The notes beneath the pieces were generated by a model. It did not search any database, was not told the origin of the DNA, and saw nothing but the letters and a program-made list of their open reading frames with translations. From Parafilimonas terrae (lineage in GTDB: Bacteria > Bacteroidota > Bacteroidia > Chitinophagales > Chitinophagaceae): a DNA stretch of 64,000 bases. A program made the translations under genes and the position numbers. The stretch covers positions 1 through 64,000 of the forward strand of contig NZ_FOXQ01000003.1 of NCBI RefSeq assembly GCF_900115755.1. The letters are read 5' to 3'. How positions within the stretch are numbered: the first letter of the stretch is position 1; each line of letters starts with the position of its first letter. Below are positions 17,769 through 26,410 of this stretch, in pieces.

Positions 17769-19526
17769 TTATTTCTGGCTTTTACCGGAACCACTTCCGT
17801 TTGCTGCTTTTGATTTATTGAATTTATCAAGTGAGCTCTGCAGTGATTTACCTGTTCCATCTGCAAACTTGTATTCATCAGAATTAGGATCAGGATATAT
17901 GGCTTTCATTTTTTCAGTAACATCAATCGCCCTTTGGTATTCCTGTTCTTTGGGAACATCGGTTGCATACTGTGCGTAATAAAGCAACAGGTAATAGTAA
18001 TTGGCAAACATTGATTTTTTAGCATCTTCCGATGTATCTTTTGACAAATATTCATTGTATTGCTCAATTGGCGCAACTGCTAAACCTCTTGTTGAATCCA
18101 CATCGCTCATTTTCGCAAAACGCGTTCTGAAAGAATAACCTTGTGGTTTATCAGGATATGCAGTTACATATAACATGATCACAGAATCGCCAATCAGGTA
18201 TTTTGAAGAATCAAATGTTTTTGAAGAATCGGCTTCTTTAGCATCAGTAATTGCTTTTGCAAGATTGAAATATTCTGTTTCTGAAAGTTTGCCGCCGTTT
18301 ATGGTTTCCATTTTCTTCACAATAGCAAGCTGCCTCCTGTAATTTGCTGAAGCAGCAGCAATTTTGCCTGCTGTAATCAAATATTTCAATTGCTCATCTT
18401 TCACTGTATCTAAATCCACAGCTTTTTGCAGATAGGCAATTGCGCTATCTTCACCTCCCGGAAATTTTGCAAAAATGCTGCCGGCAAAAGCGTAGTCTGC
18501 AGGCTGAAGCGCATCGGGGTTTGCCACTGCAAAATATTTTTGAATATAAGATTTTGCCTGTACGGAATCGCCTAACCTGTCATAGTTATAGGCATATAAT
18601 ATACTAATGCTCGGATAATCTTTACAGGAACCACTTTCCATTTCTTTTGCTTTCGCCAATGACTCCTGGTATTTACCAGCCCTGAAAAGATAATCACCCA
18701 CAAAGAATTCTGTTTTACAATCCTTATCAGCATTGGCAATATATTTATCCAGGTATTCTTTTGCTGCTGAAACGTCTGTTTCAGAATAATACTGGAAATA
18801 TTGAAGATATACAGGGGCAAATGTAGGGTCTGCATTGATAGCCTTGCCGTACCATTCGTTCATAGACTCCTGGTTGCGCTGGCTTTGATAAATAAGCCCG
18901 ATCCTGTAATAACCCAAAGCAAATTGCGGGTTAATAACAGTAGATTGCCTGAAGGCTTCAAAAGCTTCGCCGCCATGATCGCCGCCTAATTTCAGGTAAC
19001 ATTTTCCGAGATTGATAAATATACCCGGATTTTGAGGATCGATTGAAGCGGCCTGTTTTAATTTATCAATACCATAATTCGGGTCGCCTACAGTGCTTGG
19101 GCCATCGGCCATAGCGCGGCCAATTGCATTTAAGATATCAGCGTTAGGCCCTTTATTTCTTCCCTTTGTTTTAGTGGTGGCAGTAATTGCCTGCTCAAAC
19201 TTTTGCTTTGCAGCATTTATATCGCCACCCTGCAATACATCAACATGAGCGCTGCCAATCCATATCCACGGATCGTTAAGCCCTGCGGTTAATGCATTCT
19301 GATAAACGGTTTTTGCACTATCCAGCTGGTCGGCATCCAGGTAAGCCTGGCCAAGCCAGTAAACAGCTTCTGCATCTTTATTACCCGACGCAAGTTTTTC
19401 AAACACCTGTTTAGCACTTGTATACCTTTCATAATACAAAAACTTTTTACCATCATCAATGCTTTGCGCAGTAACAATGGTGTACATGCTTAAGAAAGTA
19501 ACAAGAGATAAGATTGTTTTCTTCAT
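17769..19526 (-). CDS. Secreted TPR-repeat protein
   Basis: The 585-residue protein has a signal peptide (LSLVTFLSMYTIVTA|QSIDD) followed by tetratricopeptide repeats over most of its length. Examples are AEAVYWLGQAYLDADQLDSA, IFINLGKCYLKLGGDHGGEA and FALGYYRIGLIYQSQ. The tail is Ser/Gly/Lys-rich. It should be periplasmic and act as a protein-interaction scaffold. Its ATG overlaps the stop of the PstS-like gene by one base (TAATG), so the two are coupled, and the operon also contains TonB. Equivalent TonB/PstS-like/TPR sets are frequent in Bacteroidota, but their joint function is unproven. Confidence 0.8.
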   Translation of the reverse strand: MKKTILSLVTFLSMYTIVTAQSIDDGKKFLYYERYTSAKQVFEKLASGNKDAEAVYWLGQAYLDADQLDSAKTVYQNALTAGLNDPWIWIGSAHVDVLQGGDINAAKQKFEQAITATTKTKGRNKGPNADILNAIGRAMADGPSTVGDPNYGIDKLKQAASIDPQNPGIFINLGKCYLKLGGDHGGEAFEAFRQSTVINPQFALGYYRIGLIYQSQRNQESMNEWYGKAINADPTFAPVYLQYFQYYSETDVSAAKEYLDKYIANADKDCKTEFFVGDYLFRAGKYQESLAKAKEMESGSCKDYPSISILYAYNYDRLGDSVQAKSYIQKYFAVANPDALQPADYAFAGSIFAKFPGGEDSAIAYLQKAVDLDTVKDEQLKYLITAGKIAAASANYRRQLAIVKKMETINGGKLSETEYFNLAKAITDAKEADSSKTFDSSKYLIGDSVIMLYVTAYPDKPQGYSFRTRFAKMSDVDSTRGLAVAPIEQYNEYLSKDTSEDAKKSMFANYYYLLLYYAQYATDVPKEQEYQRAIDVTEKMKAIYPDPNSDEYKFADGTGKSLQSSLDKFNKSKAANGSGSGKSQK

Positions 19527-20476
19527 TATTCTGTTGTTTTATTTATGAGATTTGTATTTGACTCCATCATGGATTTTCTAACTGTGAAATTCATTTTAGC
19601 CGGTACGAGATAACTTCTCCTGAATATAAGCTGGCCTCTTTCAAGGCTTAAGAAGTTTACAAAACCCGAGCCTAACCCTAAAGTGTTTTCTTTTAAAACA
19701 AAAAACAAAGGCCGTACCAAAGGATATTGCCCTGCTGTAATTGTTGCCTGTGAAGGCTTTGCAAATGTGCCTGCTTCACAATTTTTACATTCTATTAGGC
19801 CAAACCTGATAGAATCTTTGTACCGTTGCTGAACAGGGTCATCCTCATCGCCCACCCATGAAAAACCTATGAAACCAATTGCATTTTCGTTAGACGAAAC
19901 ATAACTGATCAGGTCTTTGCTATCCGGCGCAGCCATCACATTTTTTCCAAATTCACCCCCCATTAATAAGGAATCTTTTAACATTCGTACGGTGCTTGTA
20001 GCATTTCTCCCATCAACAGCAACCAGTTTACTGGTATCCTTTCCGCTTAAATAATCCCTGAGTTTATCAATAGTGAAAAGACTGTCTTTTGACTGTTTGT
20101 TTACAATTACAACAATGGCATCATACGCTAAAATATCCCACTGTACCTTAAATGATAATTTATCTTTATAGAATTGGTTTTCTTCTTCACTCAATCCTCT
20201 CGAAACAATTATCATTCTTGTGCTGTCTTTCTGCAAATCCCTGAAACAATCGGCTTCTGATTTATAGCTTGCTTCAATATGCGTTCCGGGATGCGATGCT
20301 TCATACACCTTGACCTGCTCTGTTATTACAGGTTTAAAGCTTTCATCAACACTTATGAAAATTTTACCTCTTATCGGCGAATCGTATTTGTCAACTTTAT
20401 TTCTGCAGTTTACAAACGCCAGACATAAAAAAACACTAATGCAAAAACTTATAAAAAGCCTGCGCTCACTCATCAT
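19526..20476 (-). CDS. PstS-like substrate-binding lipoprotein
   Basis: The 316-residue protein has a lipobox (CLAFVNC) after a hydrophobic leader and belongs to the PBP-like type II fold used by PstS. Recognisable parts are GKIFISVDESFKPVITEQV, MIIVSRGLSEEE, WDILAYDAIVVIVNKQS and ENAIGFIGFSWV. No pstCAB transport genes are present, and the neighbours are TonB and TPR genes. It is therefore more likely an auxiliary binding or sensing protein than part of a phosphate ABC transporter. The start has two adjacent ATGs (20476 and 20473). Confidence 0.8.
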   Translation of the reverse strand: MMSERRLFISFCISVFLCLAFVNCRNKVDKYDSPIRGKIFISVDESFKPVITEQVKVYEASHPGTHIEASYKSEADCFRDLQKDSTRMIIVSRGLSEEENQFYKDKLSFKVQWDILAYDAIVVIVNKQSKDSLFTIDKLRDYLSGKDTSKLVAVDGRNATSTVRMLKDSLLMGGEFGKNVMAAPDSKDLISYVSSNENAIGFIGFSWVGDEDDPVQQRYKDSIRFGLIECKNCEAGTFAKPSQATITAGQYPLVRPLFFVLKENTLGLGSGFVNFLSLERGQLIFRRSYLVPAKMNFTVRKSMMESNTNLINKTTE

Positions 20477-20483
20477 TCAAAAA

Positions 20484-20717
20484 TTAATAATTGTGTTTTA
20501 TGCCACGGTACACTCTGAATCCTCCATACAGCAAACACAACGTGCCAAAACCATAGCGCATAAGCGAATCAAGGCCTGCAATTAAATCCAATCCAAATTT
20601 ATCTCCAAAAAAAAGTATGAAAGACATACCAATCATAAGGCCAGCCATGGTAAGATCGTAAATCATACGCATTTGCGTATAACTCTTACGGCGCCTGCTT
20701 TCTAAATCGTTATTCAT
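20484..20717 (-). CDS. Small two-helix membrane protein, hypothetical
   Basis: The 77-residue product has a charged N-terminus (MNNDLESRRRKSYTQMR) and two hydrophobic segments, YDLTMAGLMIGMSFILFFGD and LMRYGFGTLCLLYGGFRVY. It sits between TonB and the PstS-like gene with small gaps (31 and 7 bases), so it belongs to that operon. Function unknown. Confidence 0.7.
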   Translation of the reverse strand: MNNDLESRRRKSYTQMRMIYDLTMAGLMIGMSFILFFGDKFGLDLIAGLDSLMRYGFGTLCLLYGGFRVYRGIKHNY

Positions 20718-20748
20718 TTAATTCAAAGTTGGCAATATAAAATATTTT

Positions 20749-21561
20749 TTATTCTTCCGCACCCAGAAATGTTACAGGTAAATTAAAATATACAGAAACT
20801 GCAGTACCATTTTGCATGCCGGGTTTCCATAAAGGCATCTTGTTAATAACCCTTATTACTTCTTTATCAAGGTCTTCTCTCCCTTTTGCAATAATTTTCA
20901 CCAGTTCAATCTTTCCCTGCTTATTTACAACAAATGATGCCCGCACAATAATTTTTTCACCTGCCTGCAAATCATCGGGCTGACGTAAATTCTTCAGCAT
21001 AAATTTTTTAAGCGCTTCAATGCCGCCGGGATATTCAGGCATCACCTGCGCTTTGAACAAAGGCTTATCTTCTTTTACTGGTTCAGGTTTAACAGTCTCT
21101 GTTCCTTTACCAGCACCTGTTTCCACAGGTGGTTTTACAGAGCCATCGTCATCTGCGCCAATAATATTTTGCGCACCAATTATACTCTTACCCAAATCTT
21201 CTATTGCCGGCATTTCCGTTGTTTCAATCTTATCAGATATTACCGGCTTGGAATATATTTTCTGGTTAATCTTTTTTTCAACCGGCTTGCTTTCAACCGG
21301 CTTAGGTTCTTTAGGCGCCTCTATAACCTTTATCAAATCCTGGTCGGGTATATACACGAGCCGGCTGGAAAGCACCGCATCATTTTTATGATGTATAAAC
21401 TGCGAAAAAGAAAAAGCAGTTGCTATAAACAAAGTAATTCCGGTAGCATATAATAATGTTTTATTGTAAGATTTTCTGATTGCATAAGCGCCATAATTTT
21501 TATTCCTGTTTTCAAAAAGAATATCAAGCAAATCGCTCTGCATAATTTTATCAGGCAGCAT
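20749..21561 (-). CDS. TonB energy transducer
   Basis: The 270-residue TonB has the Bacteroidota-type cytoplasmic N-terminus SDLLDILFENRNKNYGAYA, one membrane helix (TLLYATGITLFIATAFSF), a Pro/Lys-rich spacer (EAPKEPKPVESKPVEKKI) and a C-terminal TonB domain (PEYPGGIEALKKFMLKNLR through VYFNLPVTFLG). It would couple ExbBD-derived energy to outer-membrane receptors. No exbB/exbD genes are in the window. The start at 21561 keeps the usual short lead (MLPDKI) before the conserved segment; an ATG at 21543 is also possible. It heads the operon 21561-17769. Confidence 0.88.
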   Translation of the reverse strand: MLPDKIMQSDLLDILFENRNKNYGAYAIRKSYNKTLLYATGITLFIATAFSFSQFIHHKNDAVLSSRLVYIPDQDLIKVIEAPKEPKPVESKPVEKKINQKIYSKPVISDKIETTEMPAIEDLGKSIIGAQNIIGADDDGSVKPPVETGAGKGTETVKPEPVKEDKPLFKAQVMPEYPGGIEALKKFMLKNLRQPDDLQAGEKIIVRASFVVNKQGKIELVKIIAKGREDLDKEVIRVINKMPLWKPGMQNGTAVSVYFNLPVTFLGAEE

Positions 21562-21699
21562 AAAATAAAATTTAAATGATGAATAGATTTTGTTACAGAG
21601 CGCTCTGCTTATGAGATGCTTTTAATAAAATATTTCCATAAATATTAAGTTCCGGTACTTGTTTGAGTTATACGAAAGTTCCATCAGCCTTTCGTTAGC

Positions 21700-21707
21700 T
21701 ATATTTG
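21700..21707 (+). promoter_or_regulatory. Putative -7 promoter box for the phosphatase/hisS pair
   Basis: TATATTTG matches TAnnTTTG exactly and lies 23 bases upstream of the ATG at 21730. A -33 TTG at standard spacing was not found. Confidence 0.45.
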
Positions 21708-21729
21708 CGCCTTAATAAATAAGGATAAG

Positions 21730-22212
21730 ATGAGGATTTTAATGGTATGCCTTGGCAATATTTGCAGAAGCCCGCTGGCAGAAGGCATTATGCAGCACAA
21801 GGCAGATAAAGCCGGTTTAAACTGGCAGGTTGATAGCGCAGGCACGGCAAATTATCATGTGGGCGAGCCGCCGCACAGGCTTTCGCAAAAAGTGGCTAAA
21901 CTTAACGGTGTGGATATAAGCAATCAATGCTGCAGGCAGTTTGTAAAAGAAGATATGCTGCGTTTTGATAAAATATACGCAATGGATAAAGACATTTATA
22001 ATGATATTAAACGCATAAGTGGTGAATTATGGGATCCATCTAAAACCGCTTTACTGATGAATGAAGTTTATCCGGGGAAAAATATGGATGTGCCCGATCC
22101 CTGGTATGGCACAGAGCAGGGTTATCACGAAGTATATGCTATGATTGACAATGCTTGTGATATTATCATTAAAAAATACGCACCAACCGTAAAAGATAAA
22201 AAGCTTGTATAA
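21730..22212 (+). CDS. Low-molecular-weight protein-tyrosine phosphatase
   Basis: The 160-residue enzyme has the phosphate loop VCLGNICRS with Cys7 as nucleophile and Arg13, followed by SPLAEGIMQHKADKAG. The general-acid Asp is in the VPDPWYG motif near the C-terminus. These enzymes remove phosphate from phosphotyrosine in the cytoplasm. In bacteria some act on exopolysaccharide tyrosine kinases, but none is nearby. It lies 41 bases upstream of hisS on the same strand, and the two may share the promoter at 21700. Confidence 0.93.
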   Translation: MRILMVCLGNICRSPLAEGIMQHKADKAGLNWQVDSAGTANYHVGEPPHRLSQKVAKLNGVDISNQCCRQFVKEDMLRFDKIYAMDKDIYNDIKRISGELWDPSKTALLMNEVYPGKNMDVPDPWYGTEQGYHEVYAMIDNACDIIIKKYAPTVKDKKLV

Positions 22213-22253
22213 TATTATTTCATAAAAAGTTCTCGCATTAAGAAGTCAGAGGC

Positions 22254-23612
22254 ATGAAACCATCATTACCACAGGGAACCAGGGATTTTAACGCAACAAC
22301 CATACGCAAACGCAACTATATTTTCAATACAATAAAAAACGTATTTGAATTATATGGTTTTCAACCGCTGGAAACACCGGCTATGGAAAACCTTGATACG
22401 TTAACAGGCAAGTATGGAGAAGAAGGCGATAAGCTTCTTTTTAAGATACTGAACAATGGCCTTGAGCGAAAAGAAAAGCATGAGCAGGCCAGGCTTGATT
22501 TTGAAAAAGTGCTGGAGGGCAAAAACGTTGCCGGCATTACTGAACGTGCTTTGCGTTATGATCTCACTATTCCTTTTGCGCGGTACGTCGCTATGAATTA
22601 CGGGCAATTGAATTTTCCATTTAAACGTTACCAGGTGCAACCTGTGTGGCGTGCAGACCGTCCGCAAAAAGGCCGGTACCGTGAATTTTTCCAGTGCGAT
22701 GCAGACGTGGTGGGGAGCAATTCTTTATTAAATGAAGTGGAGCTTATCAATATCTATACAGACGTTTTTAAGCAACTGAATGTTGATGTTGAAATAAAAA
22801 TCAACAACAGGAAAATTCTTTCAGCTCTCGCTGAATTATGCGGTGGCAGCGAAAGAATAACTGATATAACCGTTCCTATTGACAAGCTGGATAAGATTGG
22901 CTGGGACAAGGTAAAAACAGAGCTTGCCGACAGAGGCTTGCAGCATTTGCAGATTGAGTTGATTGAACAATACATTTCAATTGACGGGGATAATGAATCT
23001 AAAATAAACAATATAAAATCCCTGATAGGCGAAATTGAAATTGGCAGGCAAGGTATCCGGGAACTGGAATTTTTATTGTCGCATAATCAGGATAATGCCA
23101 ACTTTTCCATAGACTTTACATTGGCGCGTGGTTTAAATTATTATACCGGAACCATTATTGAAATTAAAGCCCAAAACGTGCAGATGGGCAGCATTGGTGG
23201 TGGTGGCCGCTATGATGATCTTACAGGTTTATTTGATGTGCCTGGTTTGCCGGGCGTTGGCATAAGCTTCGGCGTTGACAGGATGTATGATGTGATGGAA
23301 GAATTGAAATTATTTCCTTCATCATTGCAAACATCAACACAGGTATTGTTTTTTAATTTGGGCGAGGCAGAAAGCAAAGCTGCGTACGATCTTCTCCGGC
23401 AATTAAGAAACAATAAAGTAAAAGCAGAAATTTATCATGAGGCTGCTAAGTTTGATAAGCAGTTTAAATATGCCGAACGCAATAACATCCCTTATATTAT
23501 TATTATTGGCAGCAAGGAACTTGAAGCGGGCAGTTGTGTAATAAAAAACATTGCTACAGGCAAACAGGAAACAATAGAACAAGCAGAGCTTATATCTTTT
23601 TCTTTTGAGTAG
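22254..23612 (+). CDS. hisS: Histidyl-tRNA synthetase
   Basis: The 452-residue class II aminoacyl-tRNA synthetase charges tRNA-His. Motif 1 lies around PQGTRDFNATTIRKRNYIF and the ERALRYDLTIPFARYVAMN segment precedes motif 2 (FKRYQVQPVWRADRPQKGRY with FFQCDAD). The histidine-specific ARGLNYYTGTIIEI follows, then motif 3 (GGGGRYDDLTGLF and GVGISFGVDR). An anticodon-binding domain closes the protein (VLFFNLGEAESKAAYDLLRQ onwards). Length fits the eukaryote-like/Bacteroidota form. A strong terminator follows at 23718. Confidence 0.97.
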   Translation: MKPSLPQGTRDFNATTIRKRNYIFNTIKNVFELYGFQPLETPAMENLDTLTGKYGEEGDKLLFKILNNGLERKEKHEQARLDFEKVLEGKNVAGITERALRYDLTIPFARYVAMNYGQLNFPFKRYQVQPVWRADRPQKGRYREFFQCDADVVGSNSLLNEVELINIYTDVFKQLNVDVEIKINNRKILSALAELCGGSERITDITVPIDKLDKIGWDKVKTELADRGLQHLQIELIEQYISIDGDNESKINNIKSLIGEIEIGRQGIRELEFLLSHNQDNANFSIDFTLARGLNYYTGTIIEIKAQNVQMGSIGGGGRYDDLTGLFDVPGLPGVGISFGVDRMYDVMEELKLFPSSLQTSTQVLFFNLGEAESKAAYDLLRQLRNNKVKAEIYHEAAKFDKQFKYAERNNIPYIIIIGSKELEAGSCVIKNIATGKQETIEQAELISFSFE

Positions 23613-23717
23613 ATGTTGTTTGAAATGTTTGCATAGATAAACGACCTGGCATTTTGGATTCTTTTTAAAGCTTTAAAGTATTTTCATATTAGCATATTTT
23701 AAAACATAAATAACTTC

Positions 23718-23762
23718 AATAAAAAAGAGGTTGTTTGAAATTCAAACAACCTCTTTTTTATT
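23718..23762. terminator. Bidirectional intrinsic terminator
   Basis: Two complementary 20-base arms (23718-23737 and 23743-23762) with a GAGGTTGTTTG core and a five-base loop end in TTTTTTATT on the plus strand and the equivalent on the minus strand. It separates the convergent hisS and ychF. Confidence 0.9.
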
Positions 23763-23776
23763 ATTCAACCTGAATA

Positions 23777-24874
23777 TTACACATTAAAAAGGAAGTGCAT
23801 TATATCGCCGTCTTCAACAATATAATCTTTTCCCTGCACAGCTAACTTACCGGCGCTGCGGCATGCAGCTTCACTTTTGTATTTAAGAAAGTCATCATAC
23901 TTTATAACTTCTGCGCGAATAAATCCTTTCTCAAAATCTGTGTGTATAACACCGGCAGCCTGTGGTGCAGACATACCTCTATGAATCGTCCAGGCCCTTA
24001 CTTCCTGCACGCCGGCGGTAAAATAAGTGGCAAGGTTTAATAAATGATAGGTTGAACGAATAAGCCGTACAACGCCGCTTTCTTTCAGTCCCAAATCTTC
24101 CAAAAACATTTTGCGGTCTTCATAACTTTCCATTACCGCAATCTCGCTTTCAATAGCAGCGCTGATAAATAATATTTCTGCATTCTCATCTTTCACTGCT
24201 TCTTTTACAGCTTCGGTGTATTGATTGCCCGTGATTACAGATTTTTCATCCACATTACACACATAAATTACCGGCTTTATGGTAAGCAGGAAAATATCAT
24301 CAATATATTTTTCACGATCTTTTTCATTCACACTAAAACCCCTTGCATTTTTGCCTTGCTCAAAATGTTGTTTTAATGCTTTTAATATTTCCAATCCTGC
24401 TGCTGCATCTTTATCGGTGCGGGCAACTTTTTCAAGCCTTGAAATTTTTTTCTCAACACTTTCAAGGTCTTTCAACTGTAATTCGGTATCAATAATTTCC
24501 TTATCGCGAACCGGGTTTACGCTGCCATCCACATGAATTACATTGTCATCATCAAAGCAGCGCAGCACATGAATAATAGCGTCAGTATTTCTAATATTCC
24601 CCAGGAACTGGTTGCCTAATCCTTCGCCCTTGCTGGCGCCTTTTACCAGCCCGGCAATGTCAACAATTTCAACGGTAGCCGGAACAACACGCTGCGGGTT
24701 TACCAGTTTTTCCAGTTCAAATAATCTTTCATCAGGAACCGTTATAACACCCACATTAGGTTCTATTGTACAAAACGGAAAGTTTGCTGCCTGTGCCTTC
24801 GCATTGCTCAATGCATTAAACAAGGTTGATTTTCCTACGTTGGGCAACCCAACAATACCTGCCTGTAAAGCCAT
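23777..24874 (-). CDS. ychF: Ribosome-associated ATPase YchF (Obg family)
   Basis: The 365-residue protein has the P-loop GLPNVGKSTLFNALSNAKAQ, the switch region FCTIEPNVGVITVPDERL, VEIVDIAGLVKGASKGEGLG and the YchF-type NVDE in place of the usual G4 motif, which explains its ATP preference. A coiled-coil insert (ELQLKDLESVEKKISRLEKV) and a C-terminal TGS domain (TYFTAGVQEVRAWTIHRG, EDGDIMHFLFNV) complete it. It acts on ribosomes in the cytoplasm, with a proposed role in stress and translation quality. A -7 box lies at 24917. Confidence 0.97.
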   Translation of the reverse strand: MALQAGIVGLPNVGKSTLFNALSNAKAQAANFPFCTIEPNVGVITVPDERLFELEKLVNPQRVVPATVEIVDIAGLVKGASKGEGLGNQFLGNIRNTDAIIHVLRCFDDDNVIHVDGSVNPVRDKEIIDTELQLKDLESVEKKISRLEKVARTDKDAAAGLEILKALKQHFEQGKNARGFSVNEKDREKYIDDIFLLTIKPVIYVCNVDEKSVITGNQYTEAVKEAVKDENAEILFISAAIESEIAVMESYEDRKMFLEDLGLKESGVVRLIRSTYHLLNLATYFTAGVQEVRAWTIHRGMSAPQAAGVIHTDFEKGFIRAEVIKYDDFLKYKSEAACRSAGKLAVQGKDYIVEDGDIMHFLFNV

Positions 24875-24916
24875 AGTAAAAATTGAAATTCAAAAGTAAA
24901 AATTCAAAAATGGCCG

Positions 24917-24924
24917 CAAAAGTA
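24917..24924 (-). promoter_or_regulatory. Putative -7 promoter box for ychF
   Basis: Read on the minus strand this is TACTTTTG, matching TAnnTTTG, 43 bases upstream of the ychF ATG at 24874. Confidence 0.5.
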
Positions 24925-24996
24925 ATAATCTTATACAGAACGTTGTGTTATATAAACCTTTATTAATTATTCATTGTTAATTATTAATTTTCCCGC

Positions 24997-26229
24997 ATGG
25001 CTTTAAACATTGTATTTATTGCATTCTTTGTTATAGCTTTTATTATCGCGTTAATTAAGTTTTTTGTTGATGGCGATACCACCATTTTTAAAACTTTGGT
25101 TGATGGGATTTTCGATTCTGCCAAATCTTCCGTGGTAGATGTTGCTTTCTCTCTTATAGGAACAATGGTTTTCTTTTTGGGACTGATGAATATTGCTGAA
25201 AAAGCAGGCGCTATTAACTGGCTGGCAAGAAAGTTAAACCCATTAATGAAAAGGCTTTTCCCCGAGGTGCCGGATGGCCACCCTGTGATGGGTGAAATGG
25301 TAATGAATTTCAGCGCTAATATACTCGGCCTTGATAATGCTGCCACGCCTTTTGGCTTAAAATCCATGCAAAGCCTGGAAAATATTAACCCTAACAAAGG
25401 CACTGCATCCAATGCGCAGATAATGTTTTTGGTATTGCACACAAGCGGGCTTACATTAATTCCACTTTCAATTTTTACATACAGGATTTCCGTTGGCTCA
25501 ACAGATGCTACCAGCGTTTTTATTCCATGTGTTCTGGGAACAGTTATTACAACACTTGCTTCCATTATTGTTGTGGGCATTAAACAAAAACTAAAATGGG
25601 ATGCTGTTTTGCTTGCCTGGATAATAGGTTTGATAGCGCTTGTTGCTGTGTTAATGATAGGCGTAAGCCACATGAGCGCTGCAACTAAAAGCACGTTCAG
25701 CACCATAAGCGGCAACCTGATTTTGCTTATAATAATTGTAGCAATTATTGTGGGCGGCGCTTATAAAAAAGTATCGGTTTTTGATGCTTTTATTGAAGGC
25801 GCGAAGGAAGGTTTTAACGTAGTGCTGAAAATAATTCCTTACCTCGTTGGAATGCTCGTTGCCATCCGTGTTTTCAGGGATAGCGGGGCGCTTGGTTATA
25901 TTGTGGATGGCATAAGTTACGTGATACATGCAACAGGGCTTAACAGCGATTTTGTTCCTGCATTACCAACTGCAATCATGAGGCCTTTTAGCGGCAGCGG
26001 TGCAAGGGGCATGATGATAGACGCCATGAAAACTTACGGGCCGGATAGCTTTATTGGTAAGCTTTCCAGCACTTTCCAGGGCACCACTGATACTACTTTT
26101 TATATTCTTGCATTATACTTTGGCAGTGTTGGCATTAAGAAAGTTCGCTACGCTGTGTGGGCAGGATTGTTTGCAGATATTATTGGCGTGATTGCTGCTA
26201 TTATTATTGCCTATATCTTCTTTAAGTAA
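24997..26229 (+). CDS. Fused SpmA-SpmB (nucleoside-recognition/Gate domain) membrane protein
   Basis: The 410-residue polytopic protein combines two Gate domains. The first (about 1-190) is SpmA-like, with NFSANILGLDNAATPFGLKS and HTSGLTLIPLSIFTYR. The second (about 230-410) is SpmB-like, with FIEGAKEGFNVVLKIIPYLV, ALPTAIMRPFSGSGARGMM and STFQGTTDTTFYILALYFG. In Firmicutes these are separate proteins affecting spore core dehydration. In this non-sporulating lineage the fused form must do something else, possibly transport. About nine to ten helices place it in the inner membrane. It is a single gene. Confidence 0.88.
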   Translation: MALNIVFIAFFVIAFIIALIKFFVDGDTTIFKTLVDGIFDSAKSSVVDVAFSLIGTMVFFLGLMNIAEKAGAINWLARKLNPLMKRLFPEVPDGHPVMGEMVMNFSANILGLDNAATPFGLKSMQSLENINPNKGTASNAQIMFLVLHTSGLTLIPLSIFTYRISVGSTDATSVFIPCVLGTVITTLASIIVVGIKQKLKWDAVLLAWIIGLIALVAVLMIGVSHMSAATKSTFSTISGNLILLIIIVAIIVGGAYKKVSVFDAFIEGAKEGFNVVLKIIPYLVGMLVAIRVFRDSGALGYIVDGISYVIHATGLNSDFVPALPTAIMRPFSGSGARGMMIDAMKTYGPDSFIGKLSSTFQGTTDTTFYILALYFGSVGIKKVRYAVWAGLFADIIGVIAAIIIAYIFFK

Positions 26230-26385
26230 TAAACGATCTAAAGGGTTATTTTAGAATTTAATTGATATTCTTATTCGCTCACGATAGAAGATTAATTGCA
26301 CTAACTATTTTACTGTAAGCAATTCATACAATCAAACAACATCCTTCAGCCAAAATATCAGCATAAATAAAAATGTAACTGTTAT

Positions 26386-26401
26386 TTTTAGTTAACTAAA
26401 A
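26386..26401. repeat. Perfect 16-base palindrome upstream of mscS
   Basis: TTTTAGTTAACTAAAA is self-complementary and ends nine bases before the ATG at 26411. Its position would suit an operator or a weak RNA hairpin at the start of the transcript. No regulator gene is adjacent. Confidence 0.6.
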
Positions 26402-26410
26402 CTTTCAACT

